Positions 1 through 8,178 of a stretch of 45,422 nucleotides of DNA are shown here, piece by piece. Position 1 is the first letter of the stretch, and every line of letters begins with the position of its first letter. Position numbers and translations under genes: made by a program. Source of the stretch: Bacteroidota bacterium. GTDB taxonomy: Bacteria; Bacteroidota; Bacteroidia; Palsa-948. The notes below the pieces were generated by a model. The model was not told the origin of the DNA and did no database searches. It saw only the letters and a program-made list of their open reading frames with translations. The DNA lies in contig JACRAL010000074.1 in the NCBI GenBank assembly GCA_016213435.1, forward strand, positions 1-45,422. Direction: 5' to 3'.

Positions 1-126
1 ACAAATAAAATTGCAATCAATCTGTTAAACCAAGAAATAGAATCCAAACTCTCAATGACCCATAAAAAACTAAGAGCCAACTACGATACTGCATACTTGA
101 AAACACTATTAAATTATAATGCGTAA
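1..126 (+). CDS. C-terminal fragment of an unknown protein
   Basis: Frame 1 is open from the window edge to a TAA at 124-126, giving a 41-residue tail rich in Leu, Asn and Lys (it ends KTLLNYNA). The composition looks like a helical protein end, but I do not recognise a family. The next plus-strand gene is far downstream, so this is probably the last gene of a unit that starts outside the window. It could also be a chance open frame, because it is short. Confidence 0.45.
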   Translation, partial: TNKIAINLLNQEIESKLSMTHKKLRANYDTAYLKTLLNYNA

Positions 127-427
127 AACCTGGTTGTTGATGTTTTTTTTAGGTATTGTAACAATGCGGCAACTTATCCCATCTCCCATCCCCGCATCTC
201 GGTGGTTTTAGTGCGCTAAAATGTTTTGGCAATGGAAAAGGTGGTTTTAATTTGCACAACCGCCATATTAAAACCGGATAATATACTTGTCGCCCCGCCT
301 GCCTGATTCTTGGCAAGGATATTTTGCCAAATCGGAGTGAGTTCTCTTACATTTGGCAAGATGTTTTTTCTCATAGATTTCATCATTTACTAAATTATTG
401 TCTGTTTTTCATCATTCAGAGGGGTGG
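127..427. other. Intergenic stretch without a gene
   Basis: I see no convincing gene here. The stretch contains a small inverted repeat of TTGGCAA / TTGCCAA around 312-332, and a further TTGGCAAG near 354. It leads directly into the 21-bp array. An open frame starting at 324 only exists because the array beyond it has a period divisible by three. Confidence 0.5.
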
Positions 428-702
428 CTTGGATCCAATAAATCAATTCCACTATCCAATAAATGAGTTCCACTATCCAATAAATGAGTTCCACTATCCA
501 ATAAATGAGTTCCACTGTTCAATAAGCCTGTTCCACTGTTCAATAAATGAATTCCACTATTCAATAACTGAGTTCCACTATCCAATAAATGAGTTCCACT
601 GTTCAATAAGCCTGTTCCACTATTCAATAAATGAGTTCCACTATCCAAGAAATGAGTTCCACTGTTCAATAAGCCTGTTCCACTATCCAAGAAATGAGTT
701 CG
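428..702. repeat. 21-bp tandem array no. 1 (about 12 units)
   Basis: The octamer CCACTATC or its variants CCACTGTT and CCACTATT recurs at exactly 21-bp steps, starting at 449, 470, 491, 512, 533, 554, 575, 596, 617, 638, 659 and 680. Two sub-unit types alternate irregularly: one continues CAATAAATGAGTT, the other CAATAAGCCTGTT. The period is a multiple of three, so open frames run through it on both strands, but neither looks like a real protein. It lies between the plus-strand gene end at 126 and the 3' end of the caspase-like gene at 793. A similar 21-bp array is at 39157-39356 and a third at 18560-18777. Confidence 0.95.
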
Positions 703-792
703 AAGGGTAAAAGTTGAGCCTGTTCAGTAAACTGTGGCAGGTGCTTCAACACACCAGAAGAGTGGGGCAATGTGCGATGGCAGGGAATATCC

Positions 793-2790
793 TTATTTCT
801 TCAGGAAAATAAATTGCCCTCCTTCGTCACCCGAATTACGGATCGGGTTAAAGGCAGGCGACTGCTCGGAGTTATTCATCACCGGTACTTTGATCTTTGA
901 GTACAGCTGGCTTACATCAAAATATTTATTTTCGTTTTCCTGCAGCGCTTTCAGTAAATAATACGCAAAGATGGAATGACCGTCTTTCCCTCCATCCATC
1001 ACCGGCTCCACTCCTCCCGAGGTAATTGCCTGACGCGACTTAAGCGAGTTTGCCTGACGGTAATATTTTTCTGATTCTTCAAACGGAGCCGCAACGGTAC
1101 CTCCTCTGAAAATATCTCCGCTGAAACAAGCATCCGAAATAAGCAAGGTATGCTGCGCCTGTATGCCTCCCAGATATGTTTGAATGTCGGAATTGGATAT
1201 GAAAGCACTTGTTGAACTGCTGGCAGCATCCACCGGAACCCAATAGCCCTTATTCAACTGGGGCTTGAACTCTCCATGCCCCGAATAATAGATCATTACA
1301 TTATCATTTGAAGTAACATTATCTACCAGCCATTCTAATTCGCGTATGATGTTGGTGCGCGTAGCTTTTTCGTTATACAGTGTACGCACATGATCGGTTT
1401 TATATTTTGACTTCAGCATACTTTCTACACCCAACGCATCTTTAACTGCATTCTTCAAAGGAGGCCATGTTCCGCTGTACTTATCAATGCCTATAATGAG
1501 AATATAATATTCTGAAAAGCTAATGGTTTTTGCCTTGGAAACATTAAGCCCTTTGAGGGGGTCTCCGCTTCCGCGGTATTTTGGCATCGTATCCGCCATG
1601 CTCTGCGCGAAGGATTCTTTTTCAACTGTTTTATCAAACACGTCCTGCACTTGCATTGCAAGGAAATCGGATTGGTTTCCTTCAAAAGAAGAACACCAGC
1701 CCGCCATCATGTAGTTTCCTCCGGGCAGGGATACCATGGTTTCGGATGCATCCCATGCATGAGTTCCCACGTAGCGCTCGCACACGGTGTTTCCTTTTTT
1801 ATCGAGCCGCAGAAAGAATATCTTTTCCTTTCTGTTGTCCATGGAGTTGGTCCAGCCGGAAACAATGCAGCCGTTATCTTCAGTAGGAAAAATGGCGGTG
1901 GGTTGTTCGGTTCTGCTTCCTCCGTAATTATTATCCCATTCGGCTTCTCCTTTGGCATTTAATTTCAAAATGCGTATGTCTTCTTCTCCGTTGGTTTTGG
2001 AACGGCTTACTGCCGCCACCAGTATTCTTCCATCGGGAGTTGCGGTAACTGCCCGTGCAAAATCATACACTTCTCCGCCAAATGTTTTTTCCCATTCAAC
2101 ATTGCCGCGCTTATCGATTTTGGCAACATGAATTTGTTTGTTGGGGCTCACATCCTTTTTTGACCAGCCGGCAACAATAAAGCTTTCATTGTATGTGGTA
2201 AGGGCATTCCCTTCATCGTCATAATAACGTATGCCAAAAGGAGTTTCCCAGATTCTTCCTCCTTTCTTGTTTATTCTCAGCAGCGATGTTTCTTTATCCT
2301 GATCGCCTTTGTTTTTACAAACACCTGTGATGGCATAGCCATCGGGAGTTGCCACTATGGCTTTTGCAGCATCCCATTCGCTGCCACCAAAGGTAACATC
2401 CCACAGTGTTTTTCCTGTTTTGTCGAGAGAAAAAATCCACCAGTACTGGAGCCCTTCCTGCGGGTTAGTTGTAAATCCTGCAAATACATAATTGCCTTCG
2501 GGCGAAAGCACAGCCGCATTCACTCCGTCTTCCATATCTTTCCCTAATGTTTTCTCCCATTCCTTTTCTCCTTTAGCATTCATTTTAATGATAAGGGCAT
2601 CTTTGGTTCCGCTGGCAGAAGATTTTGTCCATCCGGCAATCACAAATCCGCCATCGGGACACGCAATAATTGTTTTTGCCTGGTCTTCGTAATCCGTGCC
2701 GAAACTCTTTTCCCATACGATAGCATTAATGGGTTGCGCTATGGATGCCAGAGAAAAGAAAGGGAAAGCAAGTAGCAATAAGTATTTCAT
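793..2790 (-). CDS. Secreted caspase-like (peptidase C14) protein with N-terminal propeller-like repeats
   Basis: The 665-residue product starts with a Sec signal peptide (MKYLLLLAFPFFSLASIAQ). Residues ~25-385 hold about seven repeats of the form W-E-K-x-F-G-G ... D-G-G-F-x-I-A-G-W, typical of secreted Bacteroidetes beta-propellers. Residues ~430-665 are a C14 caspase-like domain: IIGIDKY opens the fold, H505 lies in YYSGHGE and C555 in DACFSGD, forming the His/Cys dyad. The domain should cleave after basic or acidic residues in the cell envelope or outside the cell, but substrate and trigger cannot be read from sequence. There is no T9SS sorting domain at the C-terminus. It is the last of four minus-strand genes coding for exported proteins, 27 bp after the lipoprotein gene, so co-transcription with that gene is likely. 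Confidence 0.87.
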   Translation of the reverse strand: MKYLLLLAFPFFSLASIAQPINAIVWEKSFGTDYEDQAKTIIACPDGGFVIAGWTKSSASGTKDALIIKMNAKGEKEWEKTLGKDMEDGVNAAVLSPEGNYVFAGFTTNPQEGLQYWWIFSLDKTGKTLWDVTFGGSEWDAAKAIVATPDGYAITGVCKNKGDQDKETSLLRINKKGGRIWETPFGIRYYDDEGNALTTYNESFIVAGWSKKDVSPNKQIHVAKIDKRGNVEWEKTFGGEVYDFARAVTATPDGRILVAAVSRSKTNGEEDIRILKLNAKGEAEWDNNYGGSRTEQPTAIFPTEDNGCIVSGWTNSMDNRKEKIFFLRLDKKGNTVCERYVGTHAWDASETMVSLPGGNYMMAGWCSSFEGNQSDFLAMQVQDVFDKTVEKESFAQSMADTMPKYRGSGDPLKGLNVSKAKTISFSEYYILIIGIDKYSGTWPPLKNAVKDALGVESMLKSKYKTDHVRTLYNEKATRTNIIRELEWLVDNVTSNDNVMIYYSGHGEFKPQLNKGYWVPVDAASSSTSAFISNSDIQTYLGGIQAQHTLLISDACFSGDIFRGGTVAAPFEESEKYYRQANSLKSRQAITSGGVEPVMDGGKDGHSIFAYYLLKALQENENKYFDVSQLYSKIKVPVMNNSEQSPAFNPIRNSGDEGGQFIFLKK

Positions 2791-2817
2791 AGAGATAAAT
2801 ATTAAAAACGGAAATGA

Positions 2818-3642
2818 TTACTTTTTAATATTGAATATATATCTGTCAAAGTCGCAAGAATCTGCATCTATAACATAAATAAGTTTGATGGCAACATATC
2901 CGCTGTCTGGATTGTTAGAGGGAAATCGAGTGAGTATAACATCATCCACGGCAATGTTGCTGAGAAAATCTTTTTTAACTCCTGCCTCATAAGATTGTTT
3001 GAGAGTCACAGAAGTGGCATTGGCGTAATCAAAGTCAACAAAGCGCACAAATTTTAATCCGGCAGGAGAAAACCATTTTTTGCTGAGCAGATATGTTTTG
3101 TTAGTATCAGTTACGGTAGAATCTCTGAGGTGCTGGCTTGAAATACTTGCAGTTTTTGAAAAAATCGGAAGACCCTTTGCGAGGTCATAGGCATCTTCTT
3201 TCCCGGATAGGGAAGAATACAATTCATGTCCTGCTGTTTCAATGAGTGTGGATCCGGAGGAGGCAACATGTATACCTCTTGCTATTTTAGTTTCGTTTCC
3301 ATCCTGATCGGTTAAGATGAATTCCATCGTGATACTTGTGCTTTGAGGAAAAGAAGGCGCCTGGTATTCAAATTGCAGGCTGAACTTTTTAGTACTCAGC
3401 GAGGAGTCGAGCAATAGGGTATAACTTTGCAATGGGATTTTGCTCCGAATCATGAAGCGGTTGAGTGGTGCAGCATCCGAAGAGCCATCGATGGTAAATG
3501 TAAATATTTGGTGAGGGGTCAAATTAATAGTGGAAGTTTCCGGATAAACAAAAAGAAGTGCAGGGCTGTTCTTGTCTTTTTTGCAGGATCCGATGCCCAA
3601 TACTAAAAAGATAATAAGAGATGTGTTCTTTATTCTATACAT
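2818..3642 (-). CDS. Putative lipoprotein, unknown function
   Basis: The 274-residue product has a lipoprotein signal with lipobox LGIGSC followed by KKDKN, which is the usual start of a Bacteroidetes outer-membrane lipoprotein. The rest is rich in Ser, Thr and beta-strand-forming residues and includes a segment resembling an Ig-like or cadherin-like fold (STITMEF...DQDGNETKIA). I do not recognise a named family. It lies 27 bp upstream of the caspase-like gene on the same strand and may be transcribed with it; a role beside the caspase is only a guess from position. Confidence 0.7.
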   Translation of the reverse strand: MYRIKNTSLIIFLVLGIGSCKKDKNSPALLFVYPETSTINLTPHQIFTFTIDGSSDAAPLNRFMIRSKIPLQSYTLLLDSSLSTKKFSLQFEYQAPSFPQSTSITMEFILTDQDGNETKIARGIHVASSGSTLIETAGHELYSSLSGKEDAYDLAKGLPIFSKTASISSQHLRDSTVTDTNKTYLLSKKWFSPAGLKFVRFVDFDYANATSVTLKQSYEAGVKKDFLSNIAVDDVILTRFPSNNPDSGYVAIKLIYVIDADSCDFDRYIFNIKK

Positions 3643-3722
3643 AGATGGTTTTGCTTGGCAGGCTCAAACATAAAGAAAAAACAGATATCAATAAGTGAGA
3701 GGTGTGAATGATTCTGAACAAA

Positions 3723-3754
3723 AAACCCCGGCAGTTTTAAAACTGTCGGGGTTT
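3723..3754 (-). terminator. Rho-independent terminator
   Basis: A long, nearly perfect hairpin (AAACCCCG.CAGTTTT / AAAACTG.CGGGGTTT) is followed on the minus strand by a run of T. It sits 28 bp beyond the stop codon of the lipoprotein gene at 3782-4246. It separates that gene from the lipoprotein and caspase pair downstream, which therefore should have their own promoter in about 3643-3720. Confidence 0.85.
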
Positions 3755-3781
3755 AAGTGGTTCTTTATTTAGAAGAAAATA

Positions 3782-4246
3782 TTATTTCTCCTTAATCTTA
3801 TATATCTTAACCTTTAAGGTCTTCTTCACATTACTGCCAAGAAACATTTGTTCCTTTTCAGTTACCAAACTTACCGGAACCACAAAATCAGCATCCGGGT
3901 GATTCACCATGGCAACATAAAGAGCTCTGAACAGAGAGAAATCAAGCTTATAAAAACCTATTGCTGATGGGCCTGACAGGTTTACTAAGTTAATGTTTCT
4001 GAGAGTAGTTTCCTTTCCATTGATCTCATTATAGAAAGTAAAAAGACCGAGATACTTTTTATAAGAAACCGAAACCTCTTGTGTTCCGAGGTATTGATAA
4101 TCGTCCATAGTTACGTTCAATCTAACATCATTGGGCATAAAAGATGCTGAACGAGCAGAGCGTGTTGTCCGCAAACCAATACCGCAGGACGTCAGAAGAA
4201 CGGAGCCCAGTATCAGGGAGGTTATGAGTGTTTTAATATTTTGCAT
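3782..4246 (-). CDS. Small putative lipoprotein
   Basis: The 154-residue product has a lipoprotein signal with lipobox LLTSC at residues ~17-21. The mature part includes the segment VAMVNHPDADFVVPVS, a pattern also seen in small Bacteroidetes lipoproteins that resemble DUF-type envelope proteins; I cannot name a family with confidence. It follows the outer-membrane protein gene at 4283-5101 by 36 bp on the same strand, and a strong terminator follows it, so these two genes probably form one transcript. Confidence 0.7.
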   Translation of the reverse strand: MQNIKTLITSLILGSVLLTSCGIGLRTTRSARSASFMPNDVRLNVTMDDYQYLGTQEVSVSYKKYLGLFTFYNEINGKETTLRNINLVNLSGPSAIGFYKLDFSLFRALYVAMVNHPDADFVVPVSLVTEKEQMFLGSNVKKTLKVKIYKIKEK

Positions 4247-4282
4247 AATATGAATTCGTGTTATGGATGAATGTTGAATATA

Positions 4283-5101
4283 TTATTTTGCGAAATAATA
4301 ACTGAGAGTTAATCTTACGCTTCCTTTCAGTTCATAACTATTTGACTTGAGTGATGAGTATTTTGCATTCATCGGATCATCCTTATAGGTATAATACGTT
4401 TGGTTGGTGGCTACTCCAAGATTAGATTCTTCGTCTTTGTGTTTGTATTTTTCTCCGCGATAACCAATACCTGATACGCCCATTTCAAGACCAAGTGCAA
4501 GCGGTAAATCTGCTATGAACGCTTGTATTCCAAAAAACGCTTCAATGCCATAAATCAAACTCATTTTAGACATTTTATGGTGCGAATAATCACTGGTTGT
4601 GTTTCCAATATCTTCGTTATTTATTTGCTTTTCACGTAAAAAACCTAAAGGCAAAGAGGCTGCCAGGTAAGCATCGAATATGTTGGAGCTGAGGAAATGC
4701 TTTTCAATTCCAGGATACAGAAGGAATTCTGAAGTCATGGTTACACTGTCTTTGGATACCGATGTCGGAAGTCCCATTAAATAATTGCCAGTAGTATCAA
4801 TTTTGCCTTTTCTTACTGTAGAGTTTTTGGTTGCCTTTACTCCTAATCTCCATACCTGAGAATCTGATTTGTAGTATTTAAGAGCCAGAAGTGGAAGGGT
4901 ATTCTTGGAAGAATCACCTTTAATAAGTGTTTTAAAATCAGACATGCTTCCGCCAATCATAAAGCCAAGATTGCCCGCAACCGGACGAGTCCCGATTTTA
5001 AATTTTCCGGGGTTGTTTTGTCTGTCGGATAACTGAGCATAAGAAACAACTGACGCTGCCATGAAGAATGTAGCAAAAAGGGTAATTTTAATTAATTTCA
5101 T
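4283..5101 (-). CDS. Outer-membrane beta-barrel protein
   Basis: The 272-residue product has a Sec signal peptide (MKLIKITLFATFFMAASVVSYAQ). Alternating hydrophobic strands follow, and the protein ends in an aromatic-rich strand, VRLTLSYYFAK, as expected for a beta-barrel whose last strand carries the assembly signal. The segment GNLGFMIGGSMSDF is typical of small barrels in this phylum. The ligand is unknown. It is the first gene of a two-gene unit with the small lipoprotein at 3782-4246. Confidence 0.75.
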   Translation of the reverse strand: MKLIKITLFATFFMAASVVSYAQLSDRQNNPGKFKIGTRPVAGNLGFMIGGSMSDFKTLIKGDSSKNTLPLLALKYYKSDSQVWRLGVKATKNSTVRKGKIDTTGNYLMGLPTSVSKDSVTMTSEFLLYPGIEKHFLSSNIFDAYLAASLPLGFLREKQINNEDIGNTTSDYSHHKMSKMSLIYGIEAFFGIQAFIADLPLALGLEMGVSGIGYRGEKYKHKDEESNLGVATNQTYYTYKDDPMNAKYSSLKSNSYELKGSVRLTLSYYFAK

Positions 5102-5297
5102 AAGTGTTTGGGTTTGTTGGTTTGTGTTTTTGAAATTAAAAAATAGAAAATAGATTTTCCATTTAAAACGTAAATGTAGATACTTTTTCAGAATTGACGT
5201 TTTAATAGAATTTTCTTATTAACATCTTTTTTAACAATCTATGTTTTGCCAAATAGTCTTTAGATGAAAACAATTACAATATCTCTGTTATCATGAT

Positions 5298-5328
5298 TTT
5301 GATTGCACTCGATCCTGTCTTAATTTTG
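5298..5328 (+). promoter_or_regulatory. Bacteroidetes-type promoter of the sugar-isomerase gene
   Basis: TTTG at 5298-5301 and TAATTTTG at 5321-5328 are separated by 19 bp. This fits the -33 TTTG / -7 TAnnTTTG consensus described for Bacteroidetes sigma-ABfr promoters. It lies about 105 bp upstream of the start codon at 5434, in a 332-bp intergenic region with no other feature I could identify. Confidence 0.6.
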
Positions 5329-5433
5329 CTGTTATTAATAACCATCTGAACACACAGGGTCTCAGCACAGGTGTCAAAAAAAATCGACCTTTGATGAAGA
5401 TAGACGTGATGTCAACTTATAATTTTACAAAAG

Positions 5434-6864
5434 ATGCCTACTATTAAAAAATCTAAAATCGGACTTTTTGGAATAGGGTTAGATGCCTATTGGAATCAAT
5501 TCCCTGATTTACTGGACAGACTGCTTGGCTATCAAAGTCTGATCAAAAAAAATCTTGAAAAGGAACATTCGCTGGTTGTGGATGCAGGAATGGTAGATAA
5601 TGTTGAAAAAGCTAAAGCCGCTGCTGATCTGTTCAGGAGGGAAGATGTGGATATGATTTTTCTATATGTATCTACGTATGCACTTTCTTCCACCGTTCTG
5701 CCTGTTGTGCAGAAAATAAAAGTGCCCGTAATTATATTAAACCTGCAACCCACCAAAGCTATAGATTACAAATGGTTTAACGGACTTGGTGACCGGGGAT
5801 TGATGACGGGCGAGTGGCTTGCCAATTGTCAGGCATGTTCTGTTCCTGAAATTGCTTCCGTATTCAATCGTGCCGGTATTTCTTTTAATCTCATCACCGG
5901 ATTTCTGGATGATAAAGATGCATGGGGTGAAATTCATGAATGGATAGAAGCCTCGGATGTTGTCAAGACGATGCAAAACAACCGTTTTGGCATTTTAGGA
6001 AATTATTATGGTGGAATGCTGGATGTGTATTCCGATCTGACGCTGCAATCCGTTTCATTCGGCACACATATTGAAATTATTGAGATGTGTGAACTGAAAA
6101 AATTAAGAGATAGAGTAACGCAAGAGGAAATAGAAAATAAAATTAAACAAATCCATTCTGAGTTTGAAGTTATGCCCGATTGCGATAAGGAAGAAATTAA
6201 ACGTGCCGCAAAAACTTCCTGTGCCTTGGATAAATTGGTTGTAGCAAAACAAATCGGTTCGCTTGCATATTATTACGAAGGAGTGGAAGGAAATGAATAT
6301 CAGGATATCGTTACATCTATCATCACGGGAAATTCCATTTTAACGGCACAGCATGTACCTGTGGCGGGAGAAATGGAAGTGAAGAATGTACAAGCAATGA
6401 AAATCATGGACTGCCTGAATGCTGGCGGTTCTTTTTCTGAATTCTACGGAATGGATTTCGCAGAAGATATTGTATTAATGGGACACGATGGTCCCGGGCA
6501 TCTCGCCATTGCCGAAGGGAAACCCCGATTGAAACCATTGGGCGTGTATCATGGAAAACCCGGAAAAGGATTATCGGTGGAGATGAAAGTGAAATACGGT
6601 CATATCACTGCACTTTCTGTTGTGCAAACTCCCGAAGGAAAACTGAAACTGTTAGTAGCCGAAGGAAAGTCAGTGCCGGGACCCATTCTTGAAATCGGCA
6701 ATACAAACAGCCGTTATAAGTTTTCAATAGGCGTTAAAAGTTTTATTAACAACTGGAGCAAAGAAGGTCCTTCGCATCACTGCGCAATAGGAATTGGTCA
6801 TGTAGCTTCTAAAATCAAGAAGATAGGGTCGCTTTTAAATATGGAAGTGATTCAGGTCTGCTGA
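5434..6864 (+). CDS. L-arabinose/L-fucose isomerase-family protein
   Basis: The 476-residue product belongs to the AraA/FucI-like isomerase group. It opens with KIGLFGIGLDAYWNQFP, has a long first Rossmann-like domain (VDMIFLYVSTYA, VPVIILNLQP), then a segment with GHDGPGHLAIAEGKP and a C-terminal end SHHCAIGIGHVASKI that supplies metal-binding His residues. Proteins of this kind interconvert aldoses and ketoses in the cytoplasm, but the substrate is uncertain. Its place beside the rhamnose genes suggests a deoxysugar or a related pentose. It is transcribed toward the FGGY kinase gene, and the two stop ends overlap by 13 bp on opposite strands. A candidate promoter is at 5298-5328. Confidence 0.8.
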   Translation: MPTIKKSKIGLFGIGLDAYWNQFPDLLDRLLGYQSLIKKNLEKEHSLVVDAGMVDNVEKAKAAADLFRREDVDMIFLYVSTYALSSTVLPVVQKIKVPVIILNLQPTKAIDYKWFNGLGDRGLMTGEWLANCQACSVPEIASVFNRAGISFNLITGFLDDKDAWGEIHEWIEASDVVKTMQNNRFGILGNYYGGMLDVYSDLTLQSVSFGTHIEIIEMCELKKLRDRVTQEEIENKIKQIHSEFEVMPDCDKEEIKRAAKTSCALDKLVVAKQIGSLAYYYEGVEGNEYQDIVTSIITGNSILTAQHVPVAGEMEVKNVQAMKIMDCLNAGGSFSEFYGMDFAEDIVLMGHDGPGHLAIAEGKPRLKPLGVYHGKPGKGLSVEMKVKYGHITALSVVQTPEGKLKLLVAEGKSVPGPILEIGNTNSRYKFSIGVKSFINNWSKEGPSHHCAIGIGHVASKIKKIGSLLNMEVIQVC

Positions 6865-8177
6865 CTCCCATATTCTTTTAACTCAATAACATTCTCTGGA
6901 AGAGATCCTGAATTCCAATGATTATGAATTGCCATTGCCGCTCCTAAAGCAGTTGCCTGCGCTGCTGATGCGGCAAATACTTTTATGGATGAATACTCCT
7001 GAGACAATAAGTTCATGTAAATAATATTTTTACTAAAACCTCCATCAACAAAAATTTGTTTTACTGAAGTATCTGTCAAAACAAGATCGGTAGATTTTTT
7101 TTGCAGTGTGATAATATCCAACATTAATTGATGATAAGCAACTTCGTAAGATGAGCACTCCGGCAAATCAAGTTTTTTCTTTTTCAGTGTAGCAATAATT
7201 TGAGAATCGTACTGAACTGTTTTGTAATAATCCAAATCCGTATTGAAGTGTGCAGCCAACCGTTTGATCTGTGTTTCATGTTCGTTGCCTGCAAATAATC
7301 GGGATGCTTTTACCGGTTTTCCTTCGTAACTTAAATAACACAGACAATCCTTTTTTAATTCTTCAGCAGTAAGCGGATTTTGATTGAAAGGATTTAAACT
7401 GATGCACCAGGTTCCGGTGGAAATAAGAATAAAAGGATCTTGAAACTTTTTGAGATAAGGAATTAATGCCGAAGAGCTATCATGCAAACCCGCTCCGACA
7501 GAAAAAAATTCTTCTGAAAGAGAAACTTCCATTACTTTATCAGAAGGAAAAATCGGAGCCAGTTTTTCATCCACTCCTTCCTTAACAAGCCATGAATGGT
7601 ATTTGTGTTGAGTGAAATCCCATAAGTTTGTGTGGCAACCAATGCTCGTAATATCTGAATACATTTTTCCGGTTATTAGAAAGCTTAAATATTGTGGCAG
7701 ATGCAAGGAATATCTTATGGATTTAAATAAATCAGACTTCTCATATTTCAAGCGAAATAAAACCATTCCTGAATTCAAACTTCCCAAAGCAGGAGAAGCG
7801 GTGGTCTTGCAAAAATCTAATTCACCTCCATAAGTATCGTAGAATTTTTTCTTTAGGTCTTCAGAATATGGCTTGAGATAATTATAGAGTGGAGAAATCA
7901 CTTTTCCGTTTTTATCAAGATGCACAAAGCTGGCACCGTAAGCAGAAAAATTAATTGCCTTGACATTAAAGTCTTTGTCTGCAAGTAATTTATTTAAAGA
8001 ATTTCGAATCCATTGCGAGAGTTGTTCCACATCTTCGCAGGGATCTCCGTCTTCGTCTTTTACTTCAGGGAACTGAGTGATTTCTTCATGCACGATCCTG
8101 TACTGCTCGTCAAAAAGAAATAATTTTTTATTGGTTTTCCCAACGTCAAAAATAGCGATGACAGAAGTAGATTTCAT
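6852..8177 (-). CDS. FGGY-family carbohydrate kinase, probably L-rhamnulokinase
   Basis: The 441-residue product has the FGGY kinase architecture: an N-terminal phosphate-binding loop (IAIFDVGKTNKKLFLFD), a middle segment GCHTNLWDF near the sugar site, and a C-terminal ATPase half with LISTGTWCISLNP and IFVDGGFSKNIIYMNLL. It should phosphorylate L-rhamnulose to L-rhamnulose 1-phosphate, the usual step between rhamnose isomerase and the aldolase. Its start codon lies one base after the stop of the isomerase gene at 8179-9453, which strongly suggests co-translation. Its stop overlaps the 3' end of the convergent isomerase gene by 13 bp. Confidence 0.85.
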   Translation of the reverse strand: MKSTSVIAIFDVGKTNKKLFLFDEQYRIVHEEITQFPEVKDEDGDPCEDVEQLSQWIRNSLNKLLADKDFNVKAINFSAYGASFVHLDKNGKVISPLYNYLKPYSEDLKKKFYDTYGGELDFCKTTASPALGSLNSGMVLFRLKYEKSDLFKSIRYSLHLPQYLSFLITGKMYSDITSIGCHTNLWDFTQHKYHSWLVKEGVDEKLAPIFPSDKVMEVSLSEEFFSVGAGLHDSSSALIPYLKKFQDPFILISTGTWCISLNPFNQNPLTAEELKKDCLCYLSYEGKPVKASRLFAGNEHETQIKRLAAHFNTDLDYYKTVQYDSQIIATLKKKKLDLPECSSYEVAYHQLMLDIITLQKKSTDLVLTDTSVKQIFVDGGFSKNIIYMNLLSQEYSSIKVFAASAAQATALGAAMAIHNHWNSGSLPENVIELKEYGSQQT

Positions 8178-8178
8178 C

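Noticed and set aside
428-702. CRISPR array
   Set aside because: Units are contiguous, 21 bp, with no unique spacers and no cas genes nearby.
324-710. Open frame of 128 codons with FHYPINE heptapeptide repeats, and the 92-codon frame on the other strand with LLDSGTH repeats
   Set aside because: Both exist because the 21-bp array has a period divisible by three. There is no ribosome-binding site or family resemblance, and open frames on both strands argue against coding.
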